The notes under the pieces: model-generated
Told to the model about the DNA's origin: nothing
The model's database searches: none
Seen by the model: only the letters and a program-made list of their open reading frames with translations
Shown: one piece after another, positions 22,178 to 33,433 of the stretch
Layout: each line of letters opens with the position of its first letter
How positions within the stretch are numbered: the first letter of the stretch is position 1
Source of the DNA: Ctenosaura bakeri
Taxonomy: Eukaryota > Chordata > Lepidosauria > Squamata > Iguanidae
Length of the DNA stretch: 64,000 nt
Direction: 5' to 3'
Assembly: GCA_948474755.1 (NCBI GenBank)
Contig: CAOLHI010000080.1
Location: 617,501 to 681,500, forward strand
Position numbers and translations under genes: made by a program

Positions 22178-24221
22178 CATAGAATCATAGAATCATAGAA
22201 ATTCAGAGTTGGAAGAGACCACACAGGCCATCCAGTCCAACCCCCTGCCATGCAGGAACATCCTCAAATCAATCCCGACAGATGTCCATCAAGCCTCTGC
22301 TTAAAAACCTCCAAGGAAGGAGACTCCACTACACTCCGAGGCAACAGATTCCACTGCCGGACAGCCCTGACTGTCAGGAAGTTCTTCCTGAGGTTCAGGT
22401 GGAATCTCCTTTCCTGCAGCTTGAATCCATTGCTCCTTGTCCTGGTCTCTGGAGCAGCAGAAAACAAGCCTTCTCCCTCCTCTATGTGGCATCCCTTCAA
22501 ATATTTAAACATGGCTATCATGTCCCCTCTTAACCTCCTCTTCTGCAGACTAAACATACCCAGCTCTCTAAGTCTATCCTCATAGGGCATGGCTTCCAGG
22601 CCTCTCACCATTTTGGTCGCCCTCCTCTGGACTTGCTCCAGCTTGTCAATATCCTTCTTGAATTGGGGTGCCCAGAACTGGACACAGTATTCAAGATGGG
22701 GTCTAACCAAAGCAGAGTAGAGTGGTACCAGTACCTCCCTCGATCTAGACACCATACTCCTATTGATGCAGCCAAGAATTGCATTGGCTTTCTTGGCTGC
22801 TGCATCACACTGCTGACTCATGTTCAGCTTGTGGTCTATGAAGACTCCTAGATCCCTTTCACATGTACTGCTATCCAGCCACGTGTCCCCCATCCTATAT
22901 TTGTGGATTCCATTATTTCTGCCTAAGTGTAGGACCTTACATTTCTCTCTGTTGAATTTCATTTTGTTCGCCCTGGCCCAGCTCTCCAATCTATCCAGGT
23001 CATTTTGAATTTTGATCCTGTCCTCTGGCGTATTAGCAACCCCTCCCAATTTGGTGTCATCTGCAAATTTGATGAGCATGCCCTCTATTCCTTCATCCAA
23101 GTCATTGATAAAAATATTGAACAGCACTGGGCCTAGGACAGAACCCTGTGGCACCCCGCTAGTCACTTCTCTCCAGGATTAAAAGCAGCCATTCATGATC
23201 ACCCTTTGGGTTCGGTCAGTCAACCAATTACAAATCCAAATAACAGTAGCCCTGTCCAGCCCACATTTTACTAGCTTCGTTGCAAGAATGTCATGGGGAA
23301 CTTTGTCAAAGGTCTTACTGAAATCGAGATATGCTACATCCACAGCATTCCCTTCATCTATCAAGCTAGTAACTCTATCATAAAAAGAGATAAGATTAGT
23401 CTGGCATGACTTATTTTTGAGAAATCCATGTTGACTTTTCGTGATTACCACGTTGTTTTCTAAATGACTAGAAACTGACTGCTTAATGATCTGCTCCAGG
23501 ATCTTTCCGGGTACTGATGTCAAGCTGACTGGGTGATAATTATTTGGGTCCTCTTTTTTTCCCTTCTTGAAGATGGGGATAACATTTGCTCTCTTCCAAT
23601 CTGCTGGAACTTCTCCTGTCCTCTAAGATTTCTCAAAAATTATAGCAAGCGGTTCCGAAATGACCTCTGCCAGCTCTTTTAATATCCTAGGATGCAATTC
23701 ATCTGGCCCTGGAGACTTGAATTCATCCAATGCGGCCAGGTATTCCTGTACCACCTCTCTACTTATTATGTGCCTCATTTCCTCTGCTTCCTCCCCTGCT
23801 CCCCAACCACCAGGTTGAGTGCTTGTATCCTTCTGGGAAAACACGGAGGCAAAGAAGGTGTTAAGTAGCTCTGCCTTTTCTCTCCCCCCTGTGAGTAGTT
23901 CACCATCTTCTCTGCGTAGTGACCCTACTGTCTCCTTCTTTTTCCTTTTTCTGCGGACATATTTAAAAAAACCCTTTTTATTGTTTTTAATGTCTCTGGC
24001 CAGCCTAAGTTCGTTCTGTGCTTTAGCCTTTCTGATTTCCTCCCTACATCTCCTGGCTACTTGCTTAAATTCTTCTTTGTTGGTTTCCCCCTTCTTCCAT
24101 TTCCTATACATGTTTCTCTTAACTCTTAGCTCAGCTGAGAGCTCTTTAGTCAACCATTCTGGTTTCTTCAGATGCCTTCCATTTTTCCTCCTTATTGGCA
24201 CTGTTTTAGACTGTGCCTGAG
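22178..24221 (-). mobile_element. CR1 LINE, 2-kb 5'-truncated copy
   Basis: The best-preserved LINE in the window. On the minus strand it starts inside ORF2, after the endonuclease domain. It carries most of the linker and the complete reverse transcriptase, then a short 3' UTR (GGACGGCCTGTGTGGTCTCT type) and ends at the left in about three copies of CATAGAAT. The first half of the element is absent, a usual result of incomplete reverse transcription. The frame is almost intact (see the pseudogene entry), so this is a comparatively young insertion. Confidence 0.96.
22264..24201 (-). pseudogene. CR1 ORF2 reverse transcriptase, two in-frame stops
   Basis: The three open pieces at 24201-23623, 23523-23179 and 23166-22264 lie in the same reading frame. 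The whole 646-codon stretch is therefore broken only by stop codons at 23623-23625 and 23179-23181, with no frameshift. The N-terminal part (about 120 residues) is a basic linker rich in RRKRKKK. Reverse-transcriptase motifs follow in order: AYLDFSKTFDKVPHD, then [17 protein letters not shown], then the catalytic FADDTKL (the usual YADD/FADD box with both aspartates). After these come the thumb region and the C-terminal block ending GHLSGLI. The normal product would copy LINE RNA into DNA at the target site. The N-terminal apurinic-like endonuclease is missing, so the copy is not autonomous. Confidence 0.93.
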
Positions 24222-26008
24222 GTGAATGAAATAAAAACTATCCATGGGAAAAGAGAAGGATGAAGCCTTTGGTCTAAATCAAGGATGGTAATCATGTGGC
24301 CTTCCAAATGTTTCATACTACAGTTCTCAACAGTCCAGAACAGCCAATAATAAGGAATGCTGGACTCAAATCTGTGGCCCCATCTAAAATAAGGCCATTC
24401 AATTAACTGCTGAATGGCAAGTCAGTGTTTATGTAAGTTCCACTGATTCATGGGTCTCCTTGAGCTGGGGTTAGAAACTGGGTGTGGGGCTTTAGGTTGC
24501 CTCTGTTTAGTCTAGACTGGCATTAGAAGATAGGCTCCTCTGGCAGATGCCAGGGAAATAGTGCTCACTTCTGCCTCTCCTGGTACTCTGAAACATACTA
24601 TGTGAAAGCATCAGTGTAACTACCCACAACATTTCAGAGCACCCAGAGCTCATAGGAATACCCATTGTCCTCCTCTATCACCATAGTCTAACTTCATTAC
24701 CAGTCCCATCCATCAACATCCCTGTGGTCCCCAGAGATGTATGGAGAAGCACTTCCAGCAACAACAACCTGGTTTTCTGACACATTCAGTGACTGGTAGG
24801 ATGGGCAACTGGGCAATTCAGAGTTGAAATAAATGAACGTGGGCAGAGTATACAACAGCAATATGGTGGGTGGACTGGTGAGAAAATGAAGTGGAAGGCT
24901 GTGGAAAAACAACAACAACAAAAGAGCAGATTATAGGGCATTTCTTAAAGGGGTGCAAAGGCAGGCTTGGTCCTTTGCTTGTGAATTGTTTTTATCAGAA
25001 CAATGGATTTGTCTAAAATGGTGACAATTCACATCAGGAGGAGACACACACACACTTTTTCACTCATAACTGGACTAGACATGGAAAGTAGCAGTTCCAG
25101 ACGATATAGAATGCAACAAATGATGTTTGAACTGCAACTTGGAAAAGTGGCTTTTGGGACCAAAACTCTAGAATTCTCGAGCCAGCATGGGAGGTTGTAA
25201 TTTCCATGTCACTGAGGCAGTGAAATCTAGAGGGGCAAATCAATCCAGACTTTAAAGGAGCACTACAAGTTGCAAACCCTGTCCACAAAATAGGCTCTGC
25301 CCCTTGAATAGGTCCTTCAAAGTTCAGGATAAAATCCAAAGCTATTTCATTGCTTAGGAAAGAGATTAGGGATAAACTTTGCCATAAAAAGAGCAATTTT
25401 ACCTGCTGACCAGGGCTTTGCAACATATATACCACTAGTCTTTAATACATTGGATTTTATCCTCACAGTGGTGGTTGTGCTTTGAAGAATTTCTTACCCT
25501 TTAATATATCAACATAGAGGACAGAGCAGTAGGCCATATCATTTAGAAAGTGATAGCCAGTTTTCAAGGAAATTTACAGATAAATCTGGCTTGGACGCTA
25601 AAAATACCTTTATCACCAGCTTCTAAAACTAGATTTATTTTTCATAACATAGACTTTAAATAAAAGAATTTGGGGACAGTTATCTCAAAATTAATCTAGT
25701 TTTAATTAAAAGAAGGTAAAATAATCACAACATCTACTGTTTAGTATATTTTCAAGACAGATATGGTGATTAGTGTATCTTAAAAATTGATGGACATTGC
25801 ATTAAAGACCCCAAGGCAACAACAACAACAAAAATCCCATTCTGGAACATATGAAGACTTTAACGGGATAATGAGCTCAATGTGTAATAAATTATGCAAT
25901 CAGTTGTAAAGGCACACATTTCATATCCAGTTTAATAAACTGTATGAATTAATACAAGGGCCATTTCTGCCCTACTTTGTTTGCCTTTGCCTTCTGCTGA
26001 GACTCAGG
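24222..26008. other. Non-coding stretch with one MITE relic
   Basis: At 24285-24380 lies a decayed family B palindrome (ATCATGTGGCCTTCCAAATG ... AGGAATGCTGG). Around 24390-24450 a weak relic of the 'cttactcccaggtaag' repeat type may be present. The rest shows no gene; open frames such as 25064-25435 on the minus strand have no recognisable domain. Confidence 0.45.
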
Positions 26009-26210
26009 GGACCTTTCAGCACCACACTGTTATAGTGCTATAATTCCACTTTCAACATCCTGTGGAATTCTGGGGTTTGTAGTTTACTGAGGCCAAAAGG
26101 CTCTCTAGCTGAAAATTCTAAATACTCCTCCCTAAACTGCAAACTCCAGAATTCCACAGGATGTTGAAAGTGGAATAATAGCACTATAACAGTGTAGTGC
26201 AGAAATGACC
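26009..26210. mobile_element. Foldback MITE (family A), copy 3
   Basis: About 202 bp: the left arm runs through CACTGTTATAGTGCTATAAT and CACTTTCAACATCCTGTGGA, the right arm through GAATTCCACAGGATGTTGAA to TAGTGCAGAAATGACC. The left terminus (GGACCTTTCAGC) has diverged from GGCCATTTC. Confidence 0.92.
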
Positions 26211-26944
26211 AGAGAAACAGCATCATTCTTTCTTTTAGCTCATTCATATGACTTTGCCATTACATCTTCTCATGTTTTTACATGTCAGGGCAAGTCCACT
26301 GCAAGATAGATTAAGGAAGTCATCTCTACAAGTAGTGCACAAATTCTCTGGGGGTTGGAAGGTAAGCATTGACACAAGGTTGATCAAATTACAAATTACA
26401 AGTGTAATGCTGTCCACACTTACCTACTGAACTTAAAGAGACTGACTTCTGAGCAGTCATGTCTGGGAATGCACTATAAGAAAAGCATGACGTTTAAGTC
26501 TAAAAGGATGGCAGATAATTTTTAATTAATTTGTAAATCATGACTGAGGAGGAATTCATAAACTAAATGTAGGCTTTTGTTCAAGAAAATTCAGACTACA
26601 AGTAATACAGGTATTGTCCGTTAGAAAAGGATTTAACATGAATCCTTTTCCTTCTACATGGTTAGAAGTGTAGTCCATAACAGTGATCCTGCCCACACAG
26701 TTGGTCCAATGTAAACAAAGACAGAGTTGCCCTTTCCCAGCAACATAAAAATAGGCAACAACAAAAAAAAAAGGGGGGGGGAAGGATTATGTGATTGTAG
26801 GAATGGAAAGAATTTTCAAAAATATTCAAATGATAGATGAATAATAGGTTTCCTAAGTGTCAGGAAACCCCAATAAGGAGAATATTGAGGGGACAAGAGG
26901 ACAGGAATCTTCACAGTTATGGAGATGTTCTTTGCAATATTGCA

Positions 26945-26947
<3 letters not shown>
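26211..26947. other. Non-coding stretch
   Basis: A degraded relic of the 'acttctgagtagacatg' repeat type lies at 26405-26465. An A-run followed by a G-run sits at 26764-26781. No gene. Confidence 0.45.

Positions 26948-27019
<72 letters not shown>
26948..27019. repeat. Compound (GT)n-(GA)n microsatellite
   Basis: About twenty GT units (26949-26987) pass directly into about fifteen GA units (26988-27019). Read as protein they give Thr-His and Ser-Leu repeats in long but meaningless open frames. Confidence 0.97.
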
Positions 27020-27023
<4 letters not shown>

Positions 27024-27864
27024 TTTTGATCTGAAAACAAGTTTCTTGTGGCAGTGGCAAGCAGGGCACTGAATGATGACATGTCCAGCCTTTTCCCACC
27101 GGGGAGTGGTAGCATGAAGACAGTTGCAACAGGATCCCACAGAAGTCGCTGCTTCTGTTCTTCATACAGCCTTTCACTGGCAGGAAGTGGGTGAAGGCAT
27201 CATGCTTCAGTATCCTGATCACAGGAGTCCTCTTCCACAGAACTCACTTGGTCTATATCTGGCTTTTAAGGCGGGTTTTGAGAGTTTGATCAGGAGACAA
27301 CAAAGCCATGACATTGTGGCTATGTGGCTAGTACAGAACTTCAGCAATTACTGTTTTGGACTACTACTCTAAAACAACATTTTAGTTACATTTTTGCTTC
27401 AGGCTCTAGTTGTATTTGCCTGCCCCATAGGTGTTAAAGAAGAAAGGCAGATCAGAGAAATGAAGTGGTAAGTTTAATTCAGCATTAACATGGCTGAATT
27501 ATGGAAACAAAGCCAGACAAGGAATTCATGCAGAAGAACTCAACTACTTAGAGGGTGACTCTCCTTTTGTTTTGTTTTCTTCTTCCTTTTTAACAAAATC
27601 AGGGGGTTTTTTTTATCCAAAATATGTAGAAATTTGTAACTTTAAAACTGAAATGAAATTCTGACCCAGAGAAGATCTCCATTTGAATTAAAGCTGCTAG
27701 CCCCAAGGCATCCTAAAGCTGGTATGACTTTGATGAGAAGTTATAGAGGAATAATACACCTCTGATATCAATGAAATAAGTCAATAGTTAAACTTATATG
27801 AAACATTTTTTATATACATACTATCTGCCATTCAGCAGATGATGCTGATTTTGATCCGCCATTG
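27020..27864. other. Non-coding stretch, nothing recognised
   Basis: No identifiable repeat or gene. A T-rich tract occurs at 27570-27620. Confidence 0.5.
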
Positions 27865-28248
27865 GGAATTCAAGCATGGGGATGCAAGAGGAGCAGGACC
27901 ACAATGATTCTTAGAACAATAGAATAGACATCTTCCACGAGATGTCATTAGATCATGGGGTAAAATCATTGACAGATTTCTCTGTCAATGACCCCCGATC
28001 ACACAACACTCCCACACTTACCTGCCACGTGGAAGGGCCGGAAGCATGATGGAGGCACTTCCTGCCCCAGCACAGCATGGAAAAGAGCCCAGCTGCAGAA
28101 CAAGAGGTGTGTCCCTCACACCCTCTTCCCCAGGGAGCCGGTCCGGTGTGGAGGAGAGTTTTCCCATTGCACTCCCTTCCCACCAAAGGTGCTGCCAGTA
28201 TTAGAACCAGGGGACAATGGGATAAGGTAAGGTGTGGAAAAGGCCTTT
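27865..28248 (+). repeat. Interspersed repeat (family E), copy 1
   Basis: GC-richer than its surroundings. It aligns along its length with the reverse complement of 35641-36045. Shared blocks are GCATGGGGATGCAAGAGGAG, CCCGATCACACAACACTCCC, ACTTCCTGCCCCAGCACAGC, GTGTGGAGGAGAG and GGTGTGGAAAAGGCCTTT. No coding potential and no recognised family name. The right end abuts an (AATCT)n run. Confidence 0.7.
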
Positions 28249-28286
28249 CTAATCTAATCTAATCTAATCTAATTTAATCTAATCTA
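28249..28286. repeat. (AATCT)n pentanucleotide microsatellite
   Basis: About seven units of TAATC, one with a C-to-T change, beginning at the end of the family E repeat. Confidence 0.95.
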
Positions 28287-28784
28287 TTGCCTTCTGTATA
28301 ACCTGGAATAAGCAGGGTGAAAGACTCTTTTCAGACCGGACAAGTGCTTGAGGTCTATGGGTCCAAGGGGCATGGCCTAAAAATGAACAGTTGGACAAAT
28401 TTTCCATCTACATTTTATTCTATATTGAAATTTAATTATTAAAAAACAAATTCATGCTACTCATTCTTAACAAATACAGCCCATCCAATCATACTTGAAT
28501 GATTATTGTTAACACTATGTTTATATTGACTGCTGAATAAGATATGGACTATTGAACATGATAATAGCTGTGGACTGTTCCATTGACCATGGTGCATTTA
28601 ATAGTTTGCTGCTCAATTTCTGTGGTGAACCATTTTTAAAAAATGGGAAATACTATGACCTGGGGAAAAATTACTTGGAGGCCACATGAGCCCCAGGCCA
28701 CATTTACCCGGCACCGGTGGGTAAACTAATGAGCTAGATCAATCAATAACTTGACTATTATTTTTAATTAGGTAGAAAGCTTCT
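28287..28784. other. Non-coding stretch
   Basis: AT-rich, no gene or defined repeat recognised. Confidence 0.5.
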
Positions 28785-29028
28785 TGTTGTTTCAGTACAC
28801 ATTCAAGCCAATTCTAATTTATGGCAACTCTATCTTGAGGTTTTCTTGGCATGATTTATTCAGAAAAAGTTTGCTATTGCCTTCCTCTAAGGCCGAGAGA
28901 GTATGACTCACCCAATGTCACCCAGTACGTTTCCACAGCTGAGCAAGGATTCAAATTCTGGTCTCCCATATTCCTAGTTCATTACTAAAAACACAACACT
29001 GTGCTGGCTGTCATACCATACTGGCTCA
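28785..29028 (-). mobile_element. Sauria-type SINE
   Basis: Minus-strand copy, close to full length but old: tail TTGTTGTTTCAGTACACATT, core TTTGCTATTGCCTTCCTCTA and CAATGTCACCCAGTACGTTT, head ending near CACTGTGCTGGCTGTC. Confidence 0.92.
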
Positions 29029-29540
29029 CATTATCTCACACTATAGATGTGCTGAACAAGGAAGAACAATAGTGATGCCAATTGTAGAAGGAGAAGCACT
29101 ACTTGTTCTACTTACCAGCACAACTGCTTTGATGGGAAGGATTTAACAGCATGATAAATATGGTCTAGATGTGTGGTAATGCAAACCTATGCAAAGGAAA
29201 ACTGTACAGTAAGACACCTGAGTAGAAGAAATAAAAAGGAAAGGATATCAACAAGACCTATTGTCAAAGAACACTCAAAATGCTGTAGCTCAGGGCTTTT
29301 GAGGTAAAAGTCTTTCTTCAGTAGCAACTTAATGTATTAATTCTGTTATCAAATTGCATTAATTGCCACTGCTTCCCTGATCACTTTACCACATACTGAC
29401 TTCTGCATACACTGATCTACTCAATCCATACTTTCAACATCGAAATTTGGCTCTGTGGCTTTTCCTTCTGAGTCCATTCCAATCATTAGGAGTCTTCAAA
29501 AACGTTCATGTGATGTGGTTTTGAGTATGTAGGGTCTAAA
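29029..29540. other. Non-coding stretch
   Basis: No gene or repeat recognised between the two SINEs. Confidence 0.5.
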
Positions 29541-29761
29541 TACCCCAGCACCAGATCCTGTCTGATCTTGGAAGCCAAACAGGTTCAGCTCTGGTGAGTA
29601 CTTGTATGGGTGACCACCAGTGAATACTGCCAAGGTGCTGTAGACTATATTTGAGAGGAAGGAACTGGGAGAACCACATCTGAATATTCCTTCCCTAAGA
29701 AAACCCTATGAAATTCACGGGGTTGCCAAAAGCCAATAGGGAGCATGAAGGCACAAGCACT
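29541..29761 (+). mobile_element. SINE with a 5S rRNA-derived head
   Basis: The first 100 bp follow vertebrate 5S rRNA in order: AGATCCTGTCTGATCTTGGA (box A region), AGCCAAACAGGTTCAGCTCT, GTGAGTACTTGTATGGGTGA (box C region), then TACTGCCAAGGTGCTGTAG at the 5S 3' end. The remainder (AATATTCCTTCCCTAAGAAA, AACCCTATGAAATTCACG, AGCATGAAGGCACAAGCAC) is a SINE body with a tail like that of Sauria SINEs. It is a retroposed element with an internal type-1 pol III promoter, not a 5S gene: it is diverged and lacks a terminator directly after the 5S part. Confidence 0.85.
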
Positions 29762-29778
29762 GAGCATTGAGTATGTCC

Positions 29779-29779
<1 letters not shown>

Positions 29780-29833
<54 letters not shown>
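29780..29833. repeat. (ATAG)n microsatellite
   Basis: About thirteen GATA units immediately after the 5S-headed SINE, probably expanded from its tail. Confidence 0.97.
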
Positions 29834-31309
29834 CATACACACACTTTTTTCTTCTTTTAAGAGAGGAGGGGGGAGACACAGGAGAGACATAAGGGGAAAA
29901 CAGGGTTTAATACCCAGTAGATGGTGCTGTAATCAAATTCTAAAACATACTACACTAGAGACACATGAATATATCTCAGTAAAAGTCATTACTCCAGAAA
30001 GCATGGTGTTTAAAAAAATTGTTTCAATATTTGTAATGTCTTCATTTTAAAGCCACAGCTTTCCATATGCCAATCTAAAATAATGTTATTTTGATGCTAT
30101 AATGGATTATTCGGAGGTTTTCTTTTGCAGTTGCTAATATATTTTCCTAATGTAGACACTCTTTACCTGTCATGTCATTGGAAGAACAACCATCACATTT
30201 TCTCTCTATCTAGATAGACAGACAGATAGATAGAATTCAAAAGGCAAATGTTTATGTCTCCCAAATTTTTAACAAATTGAGAAAAAGGAAATAAATGAAA
30301 AGAATAAATCCTATAAAAATAACTGTTTCCTACACTGAGCAGGTTAACCTTGACTTCAGAAATCTAAGAAACATTTTTTTTAAAATATCAAGCATTGAAA
30401 TAACAGAAGGTAAGAGTGCAGTTTTATAAAACATAGGCAGGACAGCTGGAAACATATTCTGGTATCCCCCCACTCATTGTGTTGTGTTATTGTAAGTATT
30501 TTATGAGCAGTTGTGTGAAGAGTTGTTGGTTAAAAAAGTTGAAATCCACTGAACATGGAAGAAATATAAATTAGTGGATAAAATGTATCTGGATTGCCTT
30601 AGATATGGTTCAATTTATATTTTTGGTCAGGATTTCAGGAAAGGGCAGAAGAATGAGATGGGGATGTATATAGAAAGTTGTCACTGTTTTTAAATAAACC
30701 CAAAAGCACCTCTCCCTACCTCTAGCAGCAAAAATATAAAAATAGTAAACAATGGACATTTTGCAGCTCTTCCATGATGCCCCAAGACTGCTGCCTGAGG
30801 CAGCTGCCTCACTCTACCTAACTGCCAGGCTGTCCCTCATGTCAGAATAGTTCTTGTTTGCACCTTACTTGACCTGCTCTGTGACATAAGGTACACAATG
30901 GGCATCAGCAGTTAAATTTTAATTTTAACAAGTGGAACTCATTGAAATCACTAGCTCCTGTTTACTATTGTTTTGCTTTGTATTTAAAAAGAGTCAATGG
31001 TTATGTTTGGATGTAACAGTACATCATGGCTGATTATTATAGGAAGAAGCCTAGGATAAACGGGAGAGCAAAAATTTATACGTGCATTTGAGTTTAATCT
31101 TACTGAAACAAACCAGCACTGTGCGCTGAAATCACATAGCTGTGGACACTATGTATGTGGATGTATTCGGCAGGCGGGAACATTTGCTGATCTCCCCCAC
31201 CAGCAGGACATTTTGTGCCAAGCCCGTCTGTCAGAGTTTCCACTATTGTTCACTTTGGAGAAGAGGAAGCAAACAAAATTTTGCTAGGGTCTTAGCTCCT
31301 TTTCTCTAT
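29834..31309. other. Non-coding, mostly single-copy stretch
   Basis: A short GACA/GATA run lies at 30213-30232. From 31000 to 31310 the sequence is repeat-free with balanced composition. The 61-codon frame at 31142-31327 has no recognisable domain and runs into a BovB fragment. Confidence 0.45.
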
Positions 31310-31553
31310 TATCTGCCATCAAGCTGACTGATTTATAGCAACCCTATAAATGACAAACCAATCCTGTTATTAACAGCCCTGTCTAGGTCTTGCAGACTCA
31401 AAGCTGTGGCTTCTTTAATTGAATCAGTCCATTTGTAATGTTGTCTTCCCCTTTTCCCCACTGCCTTCTACTTTTCCAAGCATTATTGTCTTTCCCAATG
31501 TGTCCTGATATGTCTGAAGTATGATAGCCTCAGTTTACTCACTTTGTCCCAGC
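31310..31553 (-). mobile_element. RTE-BovB LINE, 3' fragment
   Basis: Minus-strand BovB terminus. TGCCATCAAGCTGACTGATT is the 3' end, followed by GTCTTGCAGACTCAAAGCTG, TGGCTTCTTTAATTGAATCA and CTCAGTTTACTCACTTTGTC. In translation it keeps the 'KLRLSYFRHI' piece of the reverse-transcriptase C-terminus. It matches the fragments at 44665-45240 and 61605-62264. Confidence 0.85.
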
Positions 31554-31555
31554 TG

Positions 31556-31556
31556 C

Positions 31557-31605
<49 letters not shown>

Positions 31606-31606
31606 T
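31556..31606. repeat. (GAT)n microsatellite
   Basis: About seventeen uninterrupted GAT units. They lie where the CAA-type tail of the adjoining minus-strand SINE would be. The minus strand reads as a run of histidines, which is not a real protein. Confidence 0.96.
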
Positions 31607-31790
31607 ATGCCTTCATGTTGTTTCCAACTTATGGCAACCCAAAGCAAACCTATCACAGGGTTTTCAGGGGCTGAGTGTGTGATGCTCCCAAGGTCACCTA
31701 GTGGGTTTCCATGGTTGAGCACAGAATCAAACCCAGGACTCCAGGATCATTGTTCGATGCTTAAACCACTACACCATACTGGCTCTCACT
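31607..31790 (-). mobile_element. Sauria-type SINE
   Basis: Minus-strand copy: TATGCCTTCATGTTGTTTCC, then AAGGTCACCTAGTGGGTTTC, and the head ending at CACTACACCATACTGGCTCT. The middle of the core is deleted compared with the copy at 14925-15160. Confidence 0.93.
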
Positions 31791-32611
31791 GGTGAAAATG
31801 GCTGAGACTCATGACAAGGGAAATAGCAGACTCAAACAATGTGTCTCTTGCTCTTCAATGGGGGGACAGAGAGATATGGCACTGGCATGGCTACATCATA
31901 CACAAACTCCCTTCCCATATCACTTCTGGGATTTGGTGTTGGCAGTGCAACATCAGAAAAAGTGATGGCAAAGCATCTGCTCCATACCACTTTGGTAATA
32001 TATACATCTGAGAGATGGGCTTAAGAACATAATTAAGTGGGTTAAGGAGACATTCCTGGGTAGATGGCTCAGCATAGCATAATAGTGCCTCACATGGAAC
32101 AACTCTACACAGAGCCATGCCTTAGATCTACTGCAAAGTCACAGAAGTCCTCCTGCCTCATTTACACTTGAGCTGTACACTGTAGGGAGATATAGCAGAG
32201 TAGTATACTATGGAAATAAATGCATGTTTGCTCTAGGAAGGGAGCCTCCCTAAGTAGAAACAAAGATGAAGGTAATAGCTGACTTATAATAGTTGCAATC
32301 CTGACAGTATAAGGTTACTGGCTTAATGCCAGCAAAACACTGGCTTGCCTGTACACAAGAAAAGGAGACACCATTAGATTGGGAGAGAAAATAAACCTTG
32401 ATATGTACACTGGCTGAACAGGTAGAATAGTAAAACCTACCTTACCTTAGATTTCTCTTTTGATTAGGAGAGAGAGAAGGGGAGGAGAAGTTAAAGGAAG
32501 GCTGAAGAGGGTTTAAAACAGAAGCCTTTTGAGGTGCAAAGCACCCGATTTTGCTCTCAGCAAAGCTGGTCCACCTCTACTTCTGCTGCCATGTAATTGC
32601 AATAACAGAGG
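31791..32611. other. Non-coding stretch
   Basis: No gene recognised. A purine-rich tract (GAGAGAGAAGGGGAGGAGAA) occurs at 32469-32490, just upstream of the GC-rich LTR-like island. Confidence 0.45.
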
Positions 32612-33433
32612 TGTTAAGATTGTGCCTAGACTGATTCAAGGTAATTCGTCCCACGACGCCCAAGCATTGCGGGTGGTGGGGGGGCGGTCTTTGCCGCCCT
32701 CCCGCGATACGAGATCATGTTGCGATGGCCGATGGGAGGAGGTGGGGCTGGGCCCGGTATTTAGAGCCTGCCCCACCTCCCCGGCGGCCATTCGCGCTGG
32801 ATCAAGGCGACCCACCTTCCCCCCCAATGGTTTCAGTGTAAGATAGCTGGTCGCTTCGGGGCCGGGTAGGAATTTTTTCCTCCCTATACGGGGGTTTTTT
32901 CGCCTACCCTACACTGTGCCTAGGGCGGGGTAATTGGCTTTACAGGGTGGTGTCTTAATTTGTGATTAATTAGGTTGCCATCAATTATGTAATCATGCAG
33001 GCCGGCACGGGGGGGGGCTTAAGGTTCGGCGTGTACCTATGGCACCCCCTTTTGGGGTGGAGGATAAATCCTATCCTTGGGGAGGGCCCTAGGATCACCC
33101 CACTTGCTGCACAGCGAGGGGTGGGCCTTGGGGCTCACCTTCCAGACAAGGGCTGGCCAAAGGCCATCATGCACCTTCAGCGGTTGGCTTTGGGGCCCGG
33201 TATCTCGTTCAACGGGCTAGGGGGGATGGTCGGGAGCTGCCTCTTGACCCTAGTCCGATGATGCCGTGGACCCCCCCTTTCTTCCCCTCAGGTTCAGAAA
33301 TGCAAGTTCAAGTTCAAAGTCATGTTCAAGTTCAAGGTTAAGTTCACCCCTTGTTAATTAGGCATATTAATAAATTGCCCTAGTTCAACCCAAGCTCTGT
33401 CTGTGGTCTCGTTATTTCATGGGTAGGGTGGCA
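32612..33433 (+). mobile_element. Probable solo LTR, GC-rich
   Basis: The sequence changes abruptly from AT-rich to G+C- and CpG-rich. The candidate unit starts TGTTAAGATTG and ends GGTGGCA. The bordering 4-mers GAGG and AAGG differ at one base, so the ends are provisional. Internally it has a TATA-like box in GGTATTTAGAGCC near 32756, and AATAAA near 33369 late in the unit, as expected for U3-R-U5. A GTTCAA-type short repeat precedes the polyA signal (33300-33345). It shows no similarity to the 8539 LTR family. It could also be another kind of retroelement end. Open frames inside are short and not protein-like. Confidence 0.55.

Noticed and set aside
26816..27222. Several overlapping frames with Thr-His and Ser-Leu repeats
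   Set aside because: They are translations of the (GT)n-(GA)n microsatellite.
29541..29645. A functional 5S rRNA gene
   Set aside because: The match is diverged, lacks the 5' end and a terminator at the right place, and continues into a SINE body.
31483..31722. Poly-histidine protein
   Set aside because: The histidines come from the (GAT)n microsatellite read on the minus strand between a BovB tail and a SINE.
32529..33261. Coding exons in the GC-rich island (105- and 88-codon frames)
   Set aside because: The frames owe their length to high GC content, overlap on both strands, and the block has LTR-like signals.
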